Under the pieces are notes generated by a model. It was not told the DNA's origin, did no database searches, and saw only the letters and a program-made list of their open reading frames with translations. Position numbers and translations under genes: made by a program. Positions 8,956 to 18,798 of a stretch of DNA of 64,000 nucleotides are shown piece by piece (positions within the stretch are counted from its first letter, which is position 1; each line of letters opens with the position of its first letter). Where the stretch lies: NCBI GenBank assembly GCA_963720695.1, contig CAVRGG010000004.1:1-64000 (forward strand), written 5' to 3'. The stretch is from UBA668 sp963720695. GTDB lineage: Bacteria; Actinomycetota; Acidimicrobiia; Acidimicrobiales; Ilumatobacteraceae.

Positions 8956-10960
8956 TCACGATCGACTGGCTTCCTTGGTGGTGCCCCATGCCTGCGTGAT
9001 GCGATCCAGCATGATGGCCAACAACACGATACTCAGGCCGCCGGCCACGCCTTGGCCAAGCTTGATGTTCGGCTTCGCGGTGGCCTCGTAGGCGACGAGA
9101 CCGAGCGCCCCCGAGCCGACGAGTGCGGCGATGATCACCGTGGCCAGCACCATCATCACCGTCTGGTTGATGCCGAGCAGGATCGCCTTGCGGGCCAGCG
9201 GGAGCTGCACCATGCGCATCTCCTGACGAGGCGTGGCGCCGAACGAGATCGCTGCTTCCCGCGGGGTGAACGGGACCTCGCGCATGCCCAGCGAGGTGAG
9301 CCGGATGCACGGCGGGACGGCGTAGACGACGCAGGCCACGACGCCTGCGGCGCGGCCGATGGAGAACAGGAACACCACCGGGATCAGGTAGACGAACTGC
9401 GGAAGCACCTGGGCGATGTCGAGGAACGGGTCGCAGCACGCGCTCGACCTTGTTGGAACGACCGCTGAGCAGTCCGAGCGGGAGGGCGATGAGGACGGCG
9501 AGCGTGATCGCGACCAGCACCTGACTGAGCGTGTCCATCGCCAGATCCCACAGCGCCACGCCGCCCGCCGCCGCCCGGAATGGTTCCCATCGCCGCGATC
9601 AGCAGCAGGCACATCCCGACGGTGGTGGCGAGTCGCCAGCCCTTGCTCATCCAGCCGATGAACGCCACGGCGACGACGACGAGGAACCAGGGCAACCACA
9701 GCAGGAAGTCGCGGATCGGATCGAGGATCCAGGTGACGAGGAAATCGCTGATCGCCTGGGTGCCGCCGATGATCGGGACGCCCTTGCGGAGGTTGTCCTG
9801 CACCCACTTCACCGCGGTGTCGATGGGCGACGAGATGTCGAAGGTGAGCCACGAGGGGAAGTCGGTGATGTCGAGCACCCGTGCCAGCACGACGGCACCC
9901 GACCACGACACCGACGCGCCGTGAGCGTACCGGTCCGTCGCGACACCGTCGGCAACGACTGCGCCCACTGTGCCCGCCGGGTGGGCCGCTCGCCGGTCGT
10001 GATGCGATCGAGCGCGACCGCGAGCAGCACGATCGCGAGGCCCGCGGCAGCAGCGTCGCCGACGGACTGCTTCTGCAGCGCCGTCAGCACGTCCTGGCCG
10101 AGGTCGCCGGTACCCAGCAGCGACGCGAGCACCACGATCGCGAACGCCATCATGATGACCTGGTTGAGGCCGAGCAGGATCGTTCGACGCGCCATCGGCA
10201 GCTGCACCTTGAACAGTTGCTGGCGCGGCGTGGTCCCGAACGACTCTCCGACCTCGTTGATGACCACCGGCACCTGACGGAGCCCGAGGTTCGTCAGTCG
10301 CACCGCCGGCGGCAGGGCGTAGACGACCGTGACGACGACCGCCGGCGCGTAGCCGATGCTGAAGAACACCTGAGCGGGGCTGAAGTACACGAAGATCGGC
10401 ATCACCTGGGCCGTGTCGAGCAGCACACGGATGATCCGCTCGACCCGGTCGGATCGGGCGGACATGATGCCGAGCGGCACGCCCAGCACCAACGCGATGA
10501 CCACCGCCACGATCATGATCGCGAGCGTGATCATGGCGTGGTCCCAGTTGGCGATCATCCCGACGCCGAGCATCGCCGCCGCACCGGACAGACCCGCTCG
10601 AATCCCGCCGGTGCGCCACCCGATGGCACCGGTGATGGCGACCACGCCCGGCCAACGGAGTGCGTCGAGCAACGAGACGGTGTGCTCCACCGCCCAGCCG
10701 AGGAAGTCGCTGATCGGGGTGAAGAAGTCGGTGAAGATCGGCGCGGTCTGGCGGTGGATGATCGTCCACTTGTAGCGATCCTGCGCCCACTTCTGGACGT
10801 TGAGGTCGAGCCAGCTCGGCACGTCGTGAGCGATCACCACCGCCACCACCGCGAGTGACGGCGAACACCCCGAAGGCGATCATCGCGATTGCGATGGCGC
10901 GCCTGCGACGACCTCCTGGGCCTCCTGTTCGGGCAGTGCTTCGACGGACGTCGCCGTCAC
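8956..10960 (-). pseudogene. proW: Glycine betaine ABC transporter permease with two fused permease domains, frameshifted
   Basis: Membrane channel of the betaine importer. The corrected product is about 665 residues with two full ProW-like domains in tandem. The first reads at 10849-9960 with VIALVLGVPLGIMSARSDRV and the EAA-like loop EVGESFGTTPRQQLF. The second reads at 9540-8956 with IALPLGLLSGRSNKVERVL and AAISFGATPRQEMRMVQLP. Between them is a linker region with further membrane segments. The frame changes near 10905, 10862, 9930, 9570 and 9425. GTG 10960 overlaps the proV stop (GTGA), which supports the start. Because both domains and both EAA loops are preserved, I think the gene is intact in the organism. 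Confidence 0.75.
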
Positions 10961-11982
10961 AGCACGTCCTCGCCGGCGATCACCGACAACACGCACACCC
11001 GATCGATGATGCCCGACGGTGGTGCCGCCCCCGCCGACGACCCGCACGGGCAGGTCGCTGTGCGCGACGAGGCGGACCGCGTCGCGCACCTTGGTGCCGC
11101 GTCGGCACCTCGCCGGCGAACGGGCCATCGGTCGCCGGCGACATCACCGCGTCGACGGGAACCACGTGCGAGCGGGGGACGTCGCGGACGAAGTTGGCGC
11201 ACGTAGTCGTCGGCGGGCTCGAGCACCACCTCGGCCGGCGTGCCGACCTGGACGAACCGTCCGTCGCGCATGATGGCGATGCGGTCGCCGAGCCGCAGCG
11301 CCTCGGAGAGGTCGTGGGTGATGAACATCATCGTCTTCTTCAGCTCGCGCCGCAGGCGCACGATCTCGTCCTGCATCTCGCGCCGGATCAACGGATCGAG
11401 CGCCGAGAACGGCTCGTCGAACAACATGATGTCCGGGTCGGTCGCCAGAGCGCGGGCGAGGCCGACACGCTGCTGCTGTCCGCCACTGAGCTGATGCGGC
11501 TTGTAGCTGCCCATCCCGGGCAGGCCGACCAACGAGAGGGTCTGATCCGCACGATCGCGGCGCTGCTTCTTGTCGACGCCGCGGAGCTCGAGGCCGAAGG
11601 CGACGTTGTCGAGGAGGGTGCGGTGCGGGAGCAGACCGAAGTGCTGGAACACCATCGACACCTTGTGCCGCCGGATCTGGAGCAGTTGATCGTCGTTGGC
11701 CGCCGTGACGTCGACGCCCTCGATCGAGACGGTGCCCGCGGTCGGTTCGATGAGGCGGGTCACGCAACGGATCAGCGTGCTCTTGCCGCTGCCGGAGAGT
11801 CCCATGACCACGAAGACCTCACCAGGGGCGACGTCGAGACTGACGTCGCGCATGGCCACCACGTTGCCGTGCACCGATTCCAGCTGGCCACGCGGCAGAT
11901 CGGCTTCGGGAGACCCGACGATGCGCTCCGCCCGCGGCCCGTAGACCTTCCACAGATCACGAACCGAGATCATCGACTCCAC
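10957..11982 (-). pseudogene. proV: Glycine betaine ABC transporter ATP-binding protein, C-terminus frameshifted
   Basis: ATPase of the betaine importer. Walker A GLSGSGKST is at residues 61-69, the signature LSGGQQQRVGLARAL follows, and Walker B reads IMLFDEPFSALDP. After the ATPase core the frame changes at about 11200, 11150, 11100 and 11025. The pieces still spell a CBS-like regulatory tail: HVVPVDAVMSPATDGPFAGE, then GTKVRDAVRLVAHSDLPVRVV, then IIDRVCVLSVIAGEDVL. ProV proteins normally carry such CBS domains for ionic-strength sensing. I prefer GTG 11982 because AAGGGGGA lies 8 bases upstream; ATG 11973 is an alternative. The frame as printed stays open to 10957, so an automatic call would contain a scrambled C-terminus. 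Confidence 0.8.
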
Positions 11983-11998
11983 TGAACGCGTCCCCCTT

Positions 11999-12028
11999 GG
12001 TGCATCCCCGAACGGTGCATCCCCGAAC
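11999..12028 (-). repeat. Two tandem 15-bp repeats just upstream of proV
   Basis: On the minus strand the sequence GTTCGGGGATGCACC occurs twice head to tail with no spacer, ending at the proV ribosome-binding site (11991-11998). Perfect tandem copies of this length in a 90-bp gap suggest a regulator site or a recent duplication. I know of no named factor with this site. Confidence 0.6.
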
Positions 12029-12038
12029 CTGCGGGAGC

Positions 12039-12827
12039 TTAGACCGCACCCTCGCGCAAGCTGAACACTCGTTCCGTCAATGGACGATGACGATTCCGTC
12101 CGGCCCGAGCGCGGCACGGGCACCTCGCGGGCAGCGCTGCGTCGGACACGAGCACGTCGCCGGGTCGCATCGGCCCCAACGCCACCAGGGCCGCGTGACC
12201 GAACTTCGAGGAGTCGACGGCGAACACCCGTTGCTCCGCGATGTCCCCCATGGCCGCCGACATCTCGGCCTCCGCCCGCTCGTGCACCATCAGCCCTCGG
12301 CGGACATCGAGCGCCGACGCCGAGAGGATCGCGAGGCGAACGTTCATAGAGCGCACCACTGCGAACGCGGCGGCATCGAACGAGGCGCCGTCGTGATTGC
12401 GGAGTTCCACCCCGGCCATGTGGACTCGGTTGCCCGGGATGGTGGCGAGCGTGGTGGCGATGAACGTCGAGTTCGTCACCACCGTGAGACCTCGCCGTTG
12501 CCGCAGCGCCTGGGCCACGAAGCCGGTGGTACTGCCGGTGTCGAGTGCGATGCGGTCCCCGTCGTGGACGAGCGCGGCGACCTTCGCCGCGATCGCGACT
12601 TTGGCACGCTGATGAACGGTCATCCGGGCGAGGAAGGGTGCCTCGCCGGGTCGGCTGCGGCCGACGACGGCGCCGTGCACCTTCTCGACCGCACCGCGTT
12701 CGACGAGGGGCTTCACCACCCGGCGCACGGTCTGCTCGCTGACGTTGAGCAGCGTCGCCAGCTCACGGACGCTCACCGAGCCGCGCAGCGCGACCGCGCT
12801 CATCACTTCCTCCTCGTAGCGAGCCAT
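12039..12827 (-). CDS. DeoR-family transcriptional regulator (C-terminus altered by a likely extra base)
   Basis: DNA-binding regulator with an N-terminal HTH (about residues 4-58, including VSVRELATLLNVSEQTVRR) and a DeoR C-terminal sensor domain of the phosphosugar-isomerase type (IALDTGSTTGFVAQAL, and later FAVDSSKFGHAALV). The start is ATG 12827. As printed the frame runs to 12039, but the last 25 codons look wrong. Removing one T at 12125 gives the family-like end AALGPDGIVIVH with a stop at 12077-12079, so the true gene is probably 12077-12827. It sits between proVWX (same strand) and the divergent dehydrogenase pair. It likely controls one or both, with the direct repeats at 12838-12853 as candidate operator. 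The effector is unknown. Confidence 0.85.
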   Translation of the reverse strand: MARYEEEVMSAVALRGSVSVRELATLLNVSEQTVRRVVKPLVERGAVEKVHGAVVGRSRPGEAPFLARMTVHQRAKVAIAAKVAALVHDGDRIALDTGSTTGFVAQALRQRRGLTVVTNSTFIATTLATIPGNRVHMAGVELRNHDGASFDAAAFAVVRSMNVRLAILSASALDVRRGLMVHERAEAEMSAAMGDIAEQRVFAVDSSKFGHAALVALGPMRPGDVLVSDAALPARCPCRARAGRNRHRPLTERVFSLREGAV

Positions 12828-12837
12828 GTGAGCATTC

Positions 12838-12853
12838 CAACACAAAGCAACAC
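12838..12853. promoter_or_regulatory. Candidate DeoR operator: CAACAC direct repeats 10 bp apart
   Basis: CAACAC occurs at 12838-12843 and 12848-12853, one helical turn apart, in the 67-bp gap between the divergent deoR and dehydrogenase genes. DeoR-family repressors often bind short direct repeats spaced about one turn. This is inference from position and spacing only. Confidence 0.4.
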
Positions 12854-12894
12854 TTCTGGCGTTGTTCGGGCCGCGCACGCGCGAGGATGCGAGG

Positions 12895-15360
12895 GTGACC
12901 GAACTTCCCTCCTCCGCCCGGGTCGTGGTGATCGGCGGCGGCATCGTCGGCTGCTCCACGGCGTACCACCTCGCCACGCTCGGCTGGACCGACACCGTGC
13001 TCGTCGAGAAGCACCAACTCACGTCCGGCTCGACGTTCCACGCCGCCGGCCTGGTCGGCCAACTCCGCACCAGCGCCAACATCACCCAACTGCTCGGCAA
13101 CTCGGTGGAGCTGTACCGCACGCTCGAGGCCGAGACCGGACAAGCAACCGGCTGGAAGATGAACGGCGGGCTGCGGCTGGCGTGCAACGCCGAGCGATGG
13201 GCCGAGGTGCAGCGCCAGGCGACGACGGCGACGAGCTTCGGGTTGGAGATGCACCTGCTCTCGCCCAAGGAGGCCCAGGCGCTGTGGCCGATCATGGAGA
13301 TCGACGACGTCGTCGGTGCGGCGTTCCTGCCGACGGACGGACAGGCGAACCCGAGCGACATCACGATGGCACTCGCTCGGGGCGCGCGCATGAAGGGCGT
13401 CACCATCTGCGAGGACACCGAGGTCGCGCGCATCGAGGTGGTCGACGGCGTGATCACCGCGGTGGTCACCGTCGCGGCGGACGGCCGCGCCGGTCGGATC
13501 GAGTGCGAGAAGGTCGTCGTCTGCGGCGGCCAGTGGACGCGCGACCTCGCCGCGACGGTCGGGGTCAACGTCCCGCTCGTCCCGGTGGAGCACCAGTACG
13601 TCATCACCGAACCGTTCACGCCCGAAGTGCCGCGCACGCTGCCGACGCTGCGCGACCCCGACCGACTCACGTACTACAAGGAGGAGGTCGGCGGTCTCGT
13701 GATGGGCGGCTACGAGCCGAACCCGATCCCGTGGGCCGTGCACGGAATTCCACGCCCCTTCCAGTTCCAGCTCCTGGCGAGCAACTGGGATCACTTCGCA
13801 CCCACGATGGAACTCGCGATCGGGCGCGTGCCCGCACTGGCCGAGGCGGGGTTGCGGCAGCTGATCAACGGCCCGGAGAGCTTCACACCCGACGGCAACT
13901 TCATCCTCGGCGAGGCCCCCGAACTGCGCAATTTCTTCGTCGGCGCCGGCTTCAACGCGTTCGGCATCGCCGCCGGCGGCGGGGCCGGCCAGGCGCTCGC
14001 CGAATGGGTGCACGACGGCATGCCCCCGTACGACCTGTGGGTCGTCGACCTGCGCCGCTTCGGCCGCCCCCACCAGGACACCGACTGGGTACGAACTCGA
14101 ACGCTGGAGGCGTACTCGAAGCACTACACGATGGCCTGGCCGTTCGAGGAGCATCGCAGCGGCCGACCGTCGCGGACCTCGCCCCTGTACGACCGTCTGC
14201 GGGCGGCGGGGGCATCGTTCGGCGAGAAGCTCGGGTGGGAGCGCCCCAACTGGTTCGCCGACGCCTCGAGCGGCGAAGCACCCGTGGACGTCTACACCTA
14301 CGGCCGGCAGAACTGGTTCGACGCCGTCGGCCGCGAGCACCGCGCGTGCCGCGAGGCGGCCGTGCTCATCGACCAGAGCTCGTTCGCGAAGTTCGCATTG
14401 AAGGGTCCCGATGCGCAGGCGTCGCTCGACTGGATCTGTGCCAACGACGTGCACAAGCCGGTCGGATCCCTCACCTACACGCAGATGCTCGACGATCGCG
14501 GCGGCATCCAATGCGACCTCACCGTCGCCCGTGTCGCCCACGACGAGTTCTACATCGTCACCGGGACGGGCTTCGCGACGCACGACTTCGACTGGATCCA
14601 ACGCACGATCCCTGCGGGCGCCAACACTCAACTCTTCGACGTGACCTCGGCGTGGGCGGTGCTCGCACTCATGGGTCCCGAGTCGCGGAACGTGCTCGGC
14701 GCGGTCACCACTGCGGATCTGGGCAATGACGCGTTCCCGTTCGGGACGATGCAGACGGTCGGCATCGCCGGCTGCCCCGTGCGAGCACTGCGCATCACCT
14801 ACATGGGCGAGCTGGGGTGGGAGCTGCACCTCCCGGTGGAGTTCGCACCGAGGGTGTACGACACGCTGATGAGCGCCGGAGCACCGTTCGGGCTCGCGAA
14901 CGCCGGGTACCGCGCCATCGAGAGCTGCCGCCTCGAAAAGGGGTACCGCGCCTGGGGCAGCGACATCGGGCCGGATCACACGCCGATCGAGGCGGGCCTC
15001 GGCTGGGCCGTGAAGCTGAAGACCGACATGCCGTTCAAGGGTCGCGAGGCAATCGCCGCTCAACGCGAACGCGGCGTACGAAAGCTGCTGGCCGCGTTCA
15101 CGGTCGACCCCTCGGTGGTCTTGCTCGGCCGAGAGACGATCTACCGCGACGGCGAGCGTGTGGGCTGGCTGACCAGTGGCGGGTTCGGCCACACGATCGA
15201 TCGTTCGATCGGATACGGCTACGTGCGCAACCCCGACGGAGTGACGCCCGACTGGGTGCGCTCGGGCACCTACGAAGTGGAGGTCGGCGGCATGCGCGTG
15301 CCGGCCGACGTCTCGCTGCAGCCGCTGTACGACCCGACCAACTCTCGAGTGAAGGCCTGA
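12895..15360 (+). CDS. FAD-dependent dimethylglycine/sarcosine dehydrogenase-like protein with GcvT domain (paralogue 1)
   Basis: Oxidatively demethylates an N-methyl amino acid (dimethylglycine or sarcosine type), passing electrons to FAD and the methylene group to tetrahydrofolate. The domain order is FAD-binding DAO (GGGIVG at 14-19), a FAO_M-like middle part, then aminomethyltransferase folate-binding and C-terminal barrel domains from about residue 430. His49 in STFHAAGL corresponds to the His that binds FAD covalently in dimethylglycine dehydrogenase. At 821 residues the length is normal. I chose GTG 12895 (MTELPSSA), preceded by GGATGCGAGG; an upstream in-frame start at 12862 would add 11 unlikely residues. 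It is followed after 3 bp by a paralogue and is divergent from deoR. The exact substrate is not fixed by sequence. Confidence 0.85.
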   Translation: MTELPSSARVVVIGGGIVGCSTAYHLATLGWTDTVLVEKHQLTSGSTFHAAGLVGQLRTSANITQLLGNSVELYRTLEAETGQATGWKMNGGLRLACNAERWAEVQRQATTATSFGLEMHLLSPKEAQALWPIMEIDDVVGAAFLPTDGQANPSDITMALARGARMKGVTICEDTEVARIEVVDGVITAVVTVAADGRAGRIECEKVVVCGGQWTRDLAATVGVNVPLVPVEHQYVITEPFTPEVPRTLPTLRDPDRLTYYKEEVGGLVMGGYEPNPIPWAVHGIPRPFQFQLLASNWDHFAPTMELAIGRVPALAEAGLRQLINGPESFTPDGNFILGEAPELRNFFVGAGFNAFGIAAGGGAGQALAEWVHDGMPPYDLWVVDLRRFGRPHQDTDWVRTRTLEAYSKHYTMAWPFEEHRSGRPSRTSPLYDRLRAAGASFGEKLGWERPNWFADASSGEAPVDVYTYGRQNWFDAVGREHRACREAAVLIDQSSFAKFALKGPDAQASLDWICANDVHKPVGSLTYTQMLDDRGGIQCDLTVARVAHDEFYIVTGTGFATHDFDWIQRTIPAGANTQLFDVTSAWAVLALMGPESRNVLGAVTTADLGNDAFPFGTMQTVGIAGCPVRALRITYMGELGWELHLPVEFAPRVYDTLMSAGAPFGLANAGYRAIESCRLEKGYRAWGSDIGPDHTPIEAGLGWAVKLKTDMPFKGREAIAAQRERGVRKLLAAFTVDPSVVLLGRETIYRDGERVGWLTSGGFGHTIDRSIGYGYVRNPDGVTPDWVRSGTYEVEVGGMRVPADVSLQPLYDPTNSRVKA

Positions 15361-15363
15361 GCC

Positions 15364-17811
15364 ATGACCGTCCCCGTTCCCGATCGTGCCCGCGTCGTCA
15401 TCATCGGCGGCGGCATCCTCGGCTGCTCCATCGCCTACTGGCTGACCAAGATGGGCGAGACCGACGTGGTGCTCGTGGAGCAGCACCGGCTCACCGACGG
15501 CGCCACCTGGCACGCGGCCGGTCTCGTCGGCCAACTCCGCTCGTCGCGCAACACCACCCGCATGCTGGAGCAGTCCGTGGAGATGTATCGCGGGCTCGAG
15601 GCCGAGACGGGGCAAGCGGTCGACTGGCACGAGACGGGCAGCCTGCGACTTGCCTGCTCGCCCGAGCGGGTCATGGAGTTGCGGCGCCTGACGACGATGG
15701 CCAAGAGCTTCGGGCTCCCGATGGAGGTCGTCTCACCCCAGCGCGCCCAGGAACTGTTCCCGCTGATGTCCACCACCGGCGTGCTGGCGGCCGCGTTCCT
15801 GCCGACCGACGGCTACATCGATCCCGCATCCGTGACCATGGCGATCGCCCGCGGGGCACGGATGCGAGGTGCCCAGGTCTGCGAGGACACCCGGGTGGTG
15901 TCGATCACCGTCGAGGGCCGTCACTGCTCCACCGTGCACGTCGTCGGCACCGACGGCCAGGAGCACACGATCGAGTGCGAGATGGTGGTCAACGCCGCGG
16001 GCATGTGGGGCATGGAGGTGGGCCGCATGGCCGGCGTCCGCATCCCCGCCACGGCGGTCGAGCACCAGTACATGCTCAGCGGGCCCATCGAGGGCTACAC
16101 GCCCGTCGAGCTGGGGAAGATGCCGACGATGCGCGACCCCGACCACCTCGTCTACTACAAGCCCGACGGACCCGGGCTGCTGGTCGGCGGCTACGAGCCG
16201 GACACGGTCGCGTTCGGCACGGAGGGCATCCCGTCGCCGTTCCAACGCCGTCTGTTCGACCCGAACTACGACCGCTTCGCCCAGCTCGCCGAACTCGCCG
16301 CCATCCGCACTCCGTGCATCGAGCAGGCGGGCATCCGCACGCTGCTCAACGGTCCGATCCCCTACTCCGCCGACGCCGACTTCGTGATGGGCCGCGCGCC
16401 GGAGCTCGACAACTACTTCGTCGCCACCGGATTCCTGTACGGCATCGCCGCCGGCGGCGGCGCGGGGAAGATGATGGCCGAGTGGATGCTCGAAGGCCGA
16501 CCGTCGCTCGACCTGTGGCCGCTCGACGTGCGCCGATTCTCGTTCCACCACACCACCCGCCACTTCATGGACACGCGCATGGTCGAGCTGTACGCACACC
16601 ACTACAAGCTCGCCGCGCCAGGATCGGAGAAGGTGACCGCTCGCGGCATCCGGCGCAGCCCGTTGCACTCGATGCTGCTCGACCACGGCGCCGTCATGGG
16701 AACCCGCGGCGGATGGGAGCGCCCGAACTGGTTCGCCCCGGCCGGGGTGGAACCCGTCGATCGTCCGTCGTTCGCCGAGCCCAACTGGTTCTCGTACGTG
16801 GGTGCCGAACACCGGGCCGTTCGAGAGGGCGTCGCGCTGGTCGATCAGACGTCGTTCGCCAAGTTCGAGATCACCGGAGCAGGAGCGATGGCGGCCGTGC
16901 AGTGGCTCAGCGTGGCCGACATGGACAAGCCCGTCGGCAGCGCGATCTACACGCAGCTGTGCAACGAACGTGGGGGGATCGAGTGCGACCTCACGATGAC
17001 CCGCACCGCGCCGGACAGTTGGTACGTGGTCACCGGCGCAGCGTTCGGTGCGCACGACATGGGCTGGATCCGCGACCACTCACCGGACGACGGATCGGTC
17101 ATGGTGCGCGACCTCACCTCGGCGCGAGCGGTGGTCAACCTGTGCGGACCACGAAGCCGCGAGGTCCTCCAGGCGGTGTGTCACGACGACGTCAGCAACG
17201 AGGGCTTCCCGTACGCGACGGCGAGAGAGATCACGATCGGCTCGGCACCGGTGCTCGCCTTGCGGATCGGGTACACCGGCGAGCTCGGCTGGGAACTGCA
17301 CATCCCCACCGAGTACGCGGCGCACGTGTACGAGACGCTGCGCGACGCGGGTGCCGCGCACGGCATCGTCGACGTCGGCTACCGGGCCATCGACACGCTG
17401 CGGATGGAGAAGGGGTATCTGTACTGGAGCACCGACATCACGCCGGACACGACGCCGTGGGAAGCCGGGCTCGGCTGGCGGGTGAGCCTGAAGAAGGGCG
17501 ACTTCCTCGGTCGAGACGCCCTCGTGGCGCAGCGGGAGTCGGGCGTCGAGCGACGTCTGTGCACGTTCACCCTGGAGTCGATGGCGTACCCGGTGAGCGG
17601 CGAGGCGATCCTGGTCGACGACGAGGTCGTCGGGTTCACCACCAGCGCCAACTTCGGCCACACCATCGGCAAGCCCATTGCGTACGGCTACCTGCCGATC
17701 GAGCTCGCCGACCGAACCGACTTCGTCATCGAGGTGTATGGCGAACCGATCCCGGCGGTGCGGCACGCAGGCTCGCTCCACGATCCGCGCAGCGAGCGGC
17801 TGAAGTCCTGA
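15364..17811 (+). CDS. FAD-dependent dimethylglycine/sarcosine dehydrogenase-like protein with GcvT domain (paralogue 2)
   Basis: Second member of the same family, 815 residues, clearly related to its upstream neighbour along its whole length. The FAD motif GGGILG is at 15-20, the putative covalent-FAD His is His50 in ATWHAAGL, and the C-terminal half has GcvT-type folate domains ending near residue 800. Both proteins share VGQLR after the His motif and a YKPDGPGLLVGGYEP / YKEEVGGLVMGGYEP segment. Start ATG 15364 is 3 bp after the previous stop, so the two are cotranscribed. Two tandem paralogues could act on successive substrates (for example dimethylglycine then sarcosine) or on different amines. 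The stop lies 6 bp from the convergent neighbour. Confidence 0.85.
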   Translation: MTVPVPDRARVVIIGGGILGCSIAYWLTKMGETDVVLVEQHRLTDGATWHAAGLVGQLRSSRNTTRMLEQSVEMYRGLEAETGQAVDWHETGSLRLACSPERVMELRRLTTMAKSFGLPMEVVSPQRAQELFPLMSTTGVLAAAFLPTDGYIDPASVTMAIARGARMRGAQVCEDTRVVSITVEGRHCSTVHVVGTDGQEHTIECEMVVNAAGMWGMEVGRMAGVRIPATAVEHQYMLSGPIEGYTPVELGKMPTMRDPDHLVYYKPDGPGLLVGGYEPDTVAFGTEGIPSPFQRRLFDPNYDRFAQLAELAAIRTPCIEQAGIRTLLNGPIPYSADADFVMGRAPELDNYFVATGFLYGIAAGGGAGKMMAEWMLEGRPSLDLWPLDVRRFSFHHTTRHFMDTRMVELYAHHYKLAAPGSEKVTARGIRRSPLHSMLLDHGAVMGTRGGWERPNWFAPAGVEPVDRPSFAEPNWFSYVGAEHRAVREGVALVDQTSFAKFEITGAGAMAAVQWLSVADMDKPVGSAIYTQLCNERGGIECDLTMTRTAPDSWYVVTGAAFGAHDMGWIRDHSPDDGSVMVRDLTSARAVVNLCGPRSREVLQAVCHDDVSNEGFPYATAREITIGSAPVLALRIGYTGELGWELHIPTEYAAHVYETLRDAGAAHGIVDVGYRAIDTLRMEKGYLYWSTDITPDTTPWEAGLGWRVSLKKGDFLGRDALVAQRESGVERRLCTFTLESMAYPVSGEAILVDDEVVGFTTSANFGHTIGKPIAYGYLPIELADRTDFVIEVYGEPIPAVRHAGSLHDPRSERLKS

Positions 17812-17817
17812 GCGAGA

Positions 17818-18798
17818 TCAGGCCGGTGGTGGCGAGTCGGCGAGCACCCGCTGCAGCAGCACCAGGTCGAGCCATCTCCCGAACTTCGTCCCGATCTGGG
17901 GCATCCGGGCGACCTCGTGGAATCCGAGCCGCTCGTGGAAGCGGATGGACGCGTCGTTCTCGGCGTCGACCGCGCCGATCATGACGTGCAGCCCGGACGC
18001 GATGGCCCGCTCGATCAGTGCCTCCATCAGCGAACGACCGACGCCGCTCCCCCAGTGGTCGTGGCGCACGTGGACGGTGTGCTCGACGGTCAGGCGATAG
18101 CCGGGCCACTTGATCGAATCCCGGAACGGCCCGTAGGAGGCCCACCCGACGACGTCACCATCGACGACGGCGACGAGCACCGGGTGCTGCGACGCCTGCT
18201 GGCGGTCGAGCCATTCCTGTCGCTCCTCCACCGTGTGAAGGCTGTCGGTCCACTCGATGGTCGTGGACGCGATCAGCGCGTTCTGGATGTCGGTGATCGC
18301 GGGGACGTCGTCCTCGACGGCGTCCCTGATGGTCGGCGAGTGCGAGGCCTCGACGAGCGCAGCGAGCTTCGCCAGCGACATCGTCCACCCCAGCTCGTTG
18401 TCCGCTGCAGGGATGCCCTCCGGCAGGTGTTCGTGCCGGCCCAACACATCGGTGCCGCCCTCGGCGTCGACGAGGCGATAGCTGATCCGCATCTCTCCCT
18501 GCAGCGCCGGGTCGTCGGTCTCGAACTCGACGGCCTGGACGACCTCGGTGTCGGGGACGAGCTCGACGAACCGGCCGTGGAACGTGTCCGTGTGCGCCGC
18601 CGACTTGCCGGCGCCCATCCCGTCGTCGTAGGTCAGCGAGATGCGGAACGCCCCACCCACGCGAGCCTCGAACTCGTGCACGACGCTGGTCATGCCGTCG
18701 GGCACCATCCAACGACGGACCGCGTCGGGATCGATCAACGCTCGGTACACCGCAGCGCGATCCGCCCGGACGTGACGCTGCACGTGCGTGGTGCTCAC
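17818..18798 (-). CDS. Fusion of an AHSA1/START-like domain and a GNAT acetyltransferase
   Basis: Residues about 1-150 form an AHSA1-type SRPBCC ligand-binding domain (VRADRAAVYRALIDPDAVRRW and a terminal GWTMSLAKLAALVE). Residues about 155-326 form a GNAT N-acetyltransferase of the phosphinothricin acetyltransferase-like group, with HDHWGSGVGRSLMEALIERA as the acetyl-CoA pyrophosphate loop. GTG 18798 overlaps the upstream stop (GTGA), so translation is coupled to the gene at 18795-19391. The frame is continuous through the junction. The two domains are usually separate proteins, so a missed stop caused by a sequence error is possible but not needed. The acetyl acceptor and ligand are unknown. 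Confidence 0.78.
   Translation of the reverse strand: MSTTHVQRHVRADRAAVYRALIDPDAVRRWMVPDGMTSVVHEFEARVGGAFRISLTYDDGMGAGKSAAHTDTFHGRFVELVPDTEVVQAVEFETDDPALQGEMRISYRLVDAEGGTDVLGRHEHLPEGIPAADNELGWTMSLAKLAALVEASHSPTIRDAVEDDVPAITDIQNALIASTTIEWTDSLHTVEERQEWLDRQQASQHPVLVAVVDGDVVGWASYGPFRDSIKWPGYRLTVEHTVHVRHDHWGSGVGRSLMEALIERAIASGLHVMIGAVDAENDASIRFHERLGFHEVARMPQIGTKFGRWLDLVLLQRVLADSPPPA

Noticed and set aside
12763..15630. A 955-codon open frame on the minus strand
   Set aside because: It lies opposite the first FAD/GcvT dehydrogenase and part of the second. No recognisable motifs; codon pattern follows the real gene on the other strand.
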